A DNA stretch of 25,622 nt. Source: DASVDK01 sp036381125 [NCBI: Thermodesulfobacteriota bacterium] (GTDB lineage Bacteria > DASVDK01). The translations under genes were made by a program, and so were the position numbers. Where the stretch lies: positions 1 to 25,622 of the forward strand of contig DASVDK010000223.1 of assembly GCA_036381125.1 (NCBI GenBank), written 5' to 3'. The notes under the pieces are model-generated. The model saw only the letters and a list, made by a program, of their open reading frames with translations. It did not search any database and had not been told where the DNA came from. Shown in pieces: positions 23,315-25,622 of the stretch. Within the stretch, counting starts at the first letter, position 1; every line of letters starts with the position of its first letter.

Positions 23315-24168
23315 CCGCGCCGCGCAAGCTCAGGCTCGGCCACAGCCCCGATCCGGACGACGCCTTCATGTTCCACGGCCTCGCCTGTGGGGCGGTGGCC
23401 GACCCCGCGTTCGAGTTCGAGCACCTCCTCCACGACATCCAGACGCTCAACGAGTGGGCCATGGAGGGGCGGCTCGAGATCACCGCGATCTCGCTCCACG
23501 CGTACGCCTACGTGGCCGACCGGTACGCCCTCCTGCCGCACGGCGCCTCCGTGGGCCGCCGGTACGGCCCGCTCGTCGTGGCCCGGGGGCCGATGCCGCT
23601 CGACGCGCTCCGCGACCCGGGCACGACCATCGCCGTGCCGGGCGAGCTGACCACGGCCACGCTCGCGCTCCGGCTCGCCGTGGGGGAGGCGGCGCGCCGC
23701 GTCGTCGTGCCGTTCGACCGGATCTTCGCGTACGTCAAGGCGGGGGACGCCGACTGCGGCCTGATCATCCACGAGGGACAGCTCACCTACCGCAACGAAG
23801 GGCTCGCCAAGGTCCTCGACCTCGGGGAGTGGTGGGACGGGGAGACCGGGGGGCTCCCGCTGCCGCTCGGGGTGAACGCCGTCCGGCGGGACCTCGGTGC
23901 CGAGACGATGGTCAGGCTCTCGCGGCTCCTGCGGCAGTCGATCGAGTACGGTCTCGCGCACCGCGAGGCGGCCATCGCGGCCGCGCTCCCCTATGCGCGC
24001 GACATGGGGGCCGACCTCGCCGACCGCTTCGTCGGCATGTACGTCAACCGCGACACGCTCGACTATGGCCCCGACCTCCGCGAGGCGATCCGCCGCCTCC
24101 TCGCGGCGGCCCACGAGACCGGCATCGTGCCGAGACCGGTGCCGGTCGAGTTCGTCGGCGAGGGGTAG
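23308..24168 (+). CDS. mqnD: 1,4-dihydroxy-6-naphthoate synthase (futalosine menaquinone pathway)
   Basis: MqnD-type enzymes release 1,4-dihydroxy-6-naphthoate from cyclic dehypoxanthinyl futalosine in the alternative menaquinone route. The 286-residue protein has the periplasmic-binding-protein-like fold: [65 protein letters not shown] and [17 protein letters not shown] 23308 has GGAGG (23299-23303) four bases upstream and overlaps nuoI by seven bases, so production is coupled to complex I. The close relative MqnA (chorismate dehydratase) and substrate-binding proteins share the fold, but the SPDPDD and VPGELTTA motifs favour MqnD. No other mqn gene is in the window. Confidence 0.85.
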   Translation: MVTAPRKLRLGHSPDPDDAFMFHGLACGAVADPAFEFEHLLHDIQTLNEWAMEGRLEITAISLHAYAYVADRYALLPHGASVGRRYGPLVVARGPMPLDALRDPGTTIAVPGELTTATLALRLAVGEAARRVVVPFDRIFAYVKAGDADCGLIIHEGQLTYRNEGLAKVLDLGEWWDGETGGLPLPLGVNAVRRDLGAETMVRLSRLLRQSIEYGLAHREAAIAAALPYARDMGADLADRFVGMYVNRDTLDYGPDLREAIRRLLAAAHETGIVPRPVPVEFVGEG

Positions 24169-24179
24169 GGGGCGCGCCG

Positions 24180-24611
24180 GTGACGCTCGCCGCGCTCGGC
24201 CAGTGGCTCCACCTCGGGGCGGCCGTGGCCGCGGTGGGCGGCGTGCTCTACCTGCGCGTGGTGCTCCTCGGGTCGCTCGGCGCCGTGCCGGCCGAGCAGC
24301 GGGCGGCCGTTCTCAAGGCGGCGGGGCGGCGCTTCCATCCCGTCCTCTGGGCTTCGATCGCCGTCCTGCTCGTGACGGGGCTGCAGAACGTGGTGCTCGC
24401 GGCCGCCGAGCACGCCGCCGACCCGCTCTACTGGCGCCTGCTGAGCCTGAAGGTGGTCCTGGCGCTCGTCCTCTTCGCGCTCGCGCTCGGCCTCTCGCTG
24501 CCGCTGCCGGCCCTGGCCGGCCTCCAGCGGCGCCGGCCCCAGATCCTCGTCGTCAACCTGCTCCTCGCGGCCGCCATCCTCCTGCTGTCCGCCATCCTCC
24601 GCAGACTCTAG
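24180..24611 (+). CDS. Four-helix integral membrane protein (CopD-like)
   Basis: The GTG start lies 11 bases after mqnD. The 143-residue protein is nearly all membrane: spans at about residues 4-24 (WLHLGAAVAAVGGVLYLRVV), 45-68 (HPVLWASIAVLLVTGLQNVV), 78-103 and 115-140. A histidine in the first span and another at the start of the second, with WASIAVLLVTG, resemble the copper-resistance CopD/integral-membrane haem families, but similarity is by eye only. It is the last gene of the nuo-mqnD run. A repeat region follows the stop. Confidence 0.7.
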   Translation: MTLAALGQWLHLGAAVAAVGGVLYLRVVLLGSLGAVPAEQRAAVLKAAGRRFHPVLWASIAVLLVTGLQNVVLAAAEHAADPLYWRLLSLKVVLALVLFALALGLSLPLPALAGLQRRRPQILVVNLLLAAAILLLSAILRRL

Positions 24612-24616
24612 GCCTC

Positions 24617-24712
24617 GGGGTCAGGGCTCTACCGCCGGGGCCAGGGCTCCACGCTTTCCGGGTTGGAAAACGGAAAGACCTGACCCCATGGAAAATGGAA
24701 AGACCTGACCCC
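24617..24712. repeat. Tandem 25-bp repeats with inverted partner, REP/RAYT-like
   Basis: Two 24-base units, starting TGGAAAA and ending GGAAAGACCTGACCCC, lie at 24664-24687 and 24689-24712, identical except for one C/T change and one base apart. An inverted copy of the end, GGGGTCAGGG, is at 24617-24626, with a related GGGGCCAGGG at 24637-24646. CTTTCCG (24654-24660) pairs with CGGAAAG (24671-24677). It fills the gap between two convergent genes. The GACCTGACCCC wording is, as far as I recall, common in repeats linked to REP-type tyrosine transposases; no transposase is here. Confidence 0.7.
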
Positions 24713-24714
24713 GG

Positions 24715-25185
24715 CTAGACGGTTGCGGTGGCTTCGGTCGCCTGGATGAAGGCCACGAGGCGCTGGCGGTCGCGCTCGTCGAGCGTGACGAACTCCACGC
24801 CGCAGTGGTACTCGTCGGGGCGCTCGACCGACACGATGTCCGTCCACACCACGCGCGCCTCGCAGGCGATCGGGATCAGTACCGCCGCCAGCGTTGCCGC
24901 GGGCACGTAGACGGTCATGGCGAGCTTGGTGCCGACCGGGAGCCGCTCGCCGGTCGAGACGAGCAGGCCGCCGCCGCTCACCGACGTGGCGACGCTTTCG
25001 CGCACGCGAGCGCCGGGACGGGCGAGGCGCGCCGCCGGAACCTCCGGGACGGCCGGCTCGGCGGCGATCCGGTACTCGACGCGCAGGCTGGCGCTCACCC
25101 GCGCGTGCCTGCGGCGCTGGAAGGGAGTGCCCCGACGCTCGGGCTGGGCGAGGTGGTCGTGGGAGCTGGCTTCCTGCAACGACAT
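24715..25185 (-). CDS. PilZ-domain protein with a non-canonical ligand motif
   Basis: The start is ATG at 25185, preceded by GGAGG on the minus strand and lying downstream of a good promoter; the frame stays open to 25266 but that would place the start inside the -35 box. The 156-residue protein shows a disordered start, then RRRHAR (residues 24-29, the RxxxR half of the c-di-GMP site), VSASLRVEYRI, and SVSGGGLLVSTGERLPVGTKLAMTVYVP. The second half of the site, normally D/N-x-S-x-x-G, has Ser68 in place of Asp/Asn, so c-di-GMP binding is uncertain. The C-terminal strand EYHCGVEFVTLDERDRQRLVAFI is typical. Such proteins act in motility, surface polymers or regulation. It has no obvious link with its neighbours. 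Confidence 0.85.
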   Translation of the reverse strand: MSLQEASSHDHLAQPERRGTPFQRRRHARVSASLRVEYRIAAEPAVPEVPAARLARPGARVRESVATSVSGGGLLVSTGERLPVGTKLAMTVYVPAATLAAVLIPIACEARVVWTDIVSVERPDEYHCGVEFVTLDERDRQRLVAFIQATEATATV

Positions 25186-25236
25186 CCGGTGCCTCCGGAA
25201 TGCTGGGAGTCTCCTGATCGTTCGTGAGAGCGGGGG

Positions 25237-25266
25237 GTTATACCCGCATCGGGGAGCCGCCGTCAA
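25237..25266 (-). promoter_or_regulatory. Sigma-70-type promoter of the PilZ gene
   Basis: On the minus strand TTGACG (25261-25266) and TATAAC (25237-25242) are 18 bases apart; each box matches the consensus at five of six positions. Transcription would start near 25230, giving a leader of about 45 bases with a ribosome site. The -35 box lies within the palindrome CAATTG. Confidence 0.65.
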
Positions 25267-25371
25267 TTGTCACCTCGCACGCCCGAGGTTCCATGTCGCG
25301 GCACTCCCGTTCCAGGGTGGAGGCGCCGGTGAGGACAGGGCCATGGGGCCCGGAGCGCGGCGCGCGTCGGG

Positions 25372-25546
25372 TAACCAGACGTACCAAATGAATTCAACTG
25401 GTTAGAGAGCAGACGCGGCATCGACCGCGAGATGACCGAGTTGGTACGGCTCCTGCTTTTGGAGCCGATACCAACCTTTCACCGCCTTCCATCCCAACCC
25501 GCACTGGTTCGGCCCGGGTCGAGAGACGCCGGGCCGCTCTTTTTTT
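25372..25546 (+). ncRNA. Candidate structured small RNA ending in an intrinsic terminator
   Basis: The plus strand here is not coding in a convincing way but folds repeatedly. TAACCAG (25372-25378) pairs with CTGGTTA (25398-25404). CGCGG (25414-25418) pairs with CCGCG (25425-25429). A long arm, GTTGGTA and CGGCTCC (25440-25453), pairs with GGAGCCG and TACCAAC (25461-25475) over 14 base pairs with one bulged A and the loop TGCTTTT. A terminator closes it. It lies between the PilZ promoter and the stop of a minus-strand gene, so it cannot be a leader for any gene in the window. The 5' end is unknown and could reach back toward 25270. A D-arm-like piece is present but no tRNA can be folded. Confidence 0.6.
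25510..25546 (+). terminator. Rho-independent terminator (plus strand)
   Basis: CGGCCCGG (25510-25517) pairs with CCGGGCCG (25529-25536) around an 11-base loop and is followed by CTC and then seven T (25540-25546). The T run is only on the plus strand, so the terminator belongs to transcription from the left, not to the minus-strand gene at the window end. Confidence 0.85.
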
Positions 25547-25563
25547 CGGCGTTCGGCGTCGGG

Positions 25564-25622
25564 TCAGGGCGTGACCGACACGAGGATCTGCGAGAGGAGG
25601 AGGAAGAGGTCGGCGTGGAGCG
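25564..25622 (-). CDS. C-terminal end of an unidentified protein (truncated by window)
   Basis: The minus strand is open from the window edge to a TGA at 25564-25566 and encodes LHADLFLLLSQILVSVTP. All 18 sense codons end in G or C, mostly C, which matches the coding bias of the rest of the window. The residues are hydrophobic, suggesting a membrane or tightly packed C-terminal helix. Too little is present for a family call. Confidence 0.55.
   Translation of the reverse strand, partial: LHADLFLLLSQILVSVTP

Noticed and set aside
25388-25475. tRNA-like piece (AACTGGTTAGAG resembles a D-arm)
   Set aside because: No matching acceptor stem, no anticodon arm with a seven-base loop having T at position 33, and no TTCRA T-loop follows. 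The strong 14-bp arm is incompatible with a tRNA fold.
1-25622. CRISPR array, prophage, toxin-antitoxin or defence island
   Set aside because: No regularly spaced repeats, integrase, phage structural genes or paired small toxin/antitoxin genes were seen; nearly all genes are core metabolic or housekeeping types.

Overview
The window is very GC-rich (around 70 percent, with third codon positions almost all G or C). It carries core metabolic genes of a diderm bacterium: a twin-arginine signal, a lipoprotein signal, NADH dehydrogenase (complex I) subunits and a futalosine-route menaquinone gene. There is no rRNA, CRISPR array, phage or transposase gene. The style would fit an uncultivated high-GC lineage such as Rokubacteria/Methylomirabilota, but that placement is a guess from gene content and style, not something the sequence proves.

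Layout from left to right. (1) 1-2068, plus strand: a haem operon end, hemD (5' truncated) and hemB, followed by a small DUF4177-type protein and an RDD membrane protein, all tightly packed. (2) 2222-3687, plus: a NAPE-PLD-like metallo-beta-lactamase-fold hydrolase and an unusual tandem helix-turn-helix protein in which each repeat ends in CxxC. (3) 3883-5630, minus: a secreted YceI-family protein and a Tat-exported metallo-hydrolase. (4) 5721-8495, plus: DNA polymerase I, divergent from the previous gene and with a promoter that seems to start transcription at the ATG. (5) 8559-10729, plus: an ECF sigma factor, its zinc-finger anti-sigma factor, a small secreted protein and a cupredoxin-like lipoprotein. 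(6) 10841-15376, plus: a GntR/FCD regulator and then the E1-alpha, E1-beta and E2 genes of a pyruvate (2-oxoacid) dehydrogenase; no E3 is present. (7) 15684-24611, plus: nuoB, C, D, E, F, G and I, then mqnD and a small four-helix membrane protein. (8) 24612-25622: a tandem repeat, a minus-strand PilZ protein with a good promoter, a previously unnamed structured RNA candidate ending in a strong intrinsic terminator, and the last codons of a minus-strand gene.

Most of the genes read as one energy-metabolism theme: pyruvate oxidation makes NADH, the complex I peripheral arm oxidises it, and MqnD helps make the quinone that accepts the electrons. The nuo set is a peripheral arm only (no nuoA, nuoH or nuoJ-N here), so the membrane arm must be encoded elsewhere.

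The items most worth a second look are the structured RNA candidate at 25372-25546, an in-frame perfect palindrome inside an apparent insertion in nuoG, the split nuo cluster joined to mqnD, the tandem HTH-CxxC protein, and several promoters that predict leaderless mRNAs.
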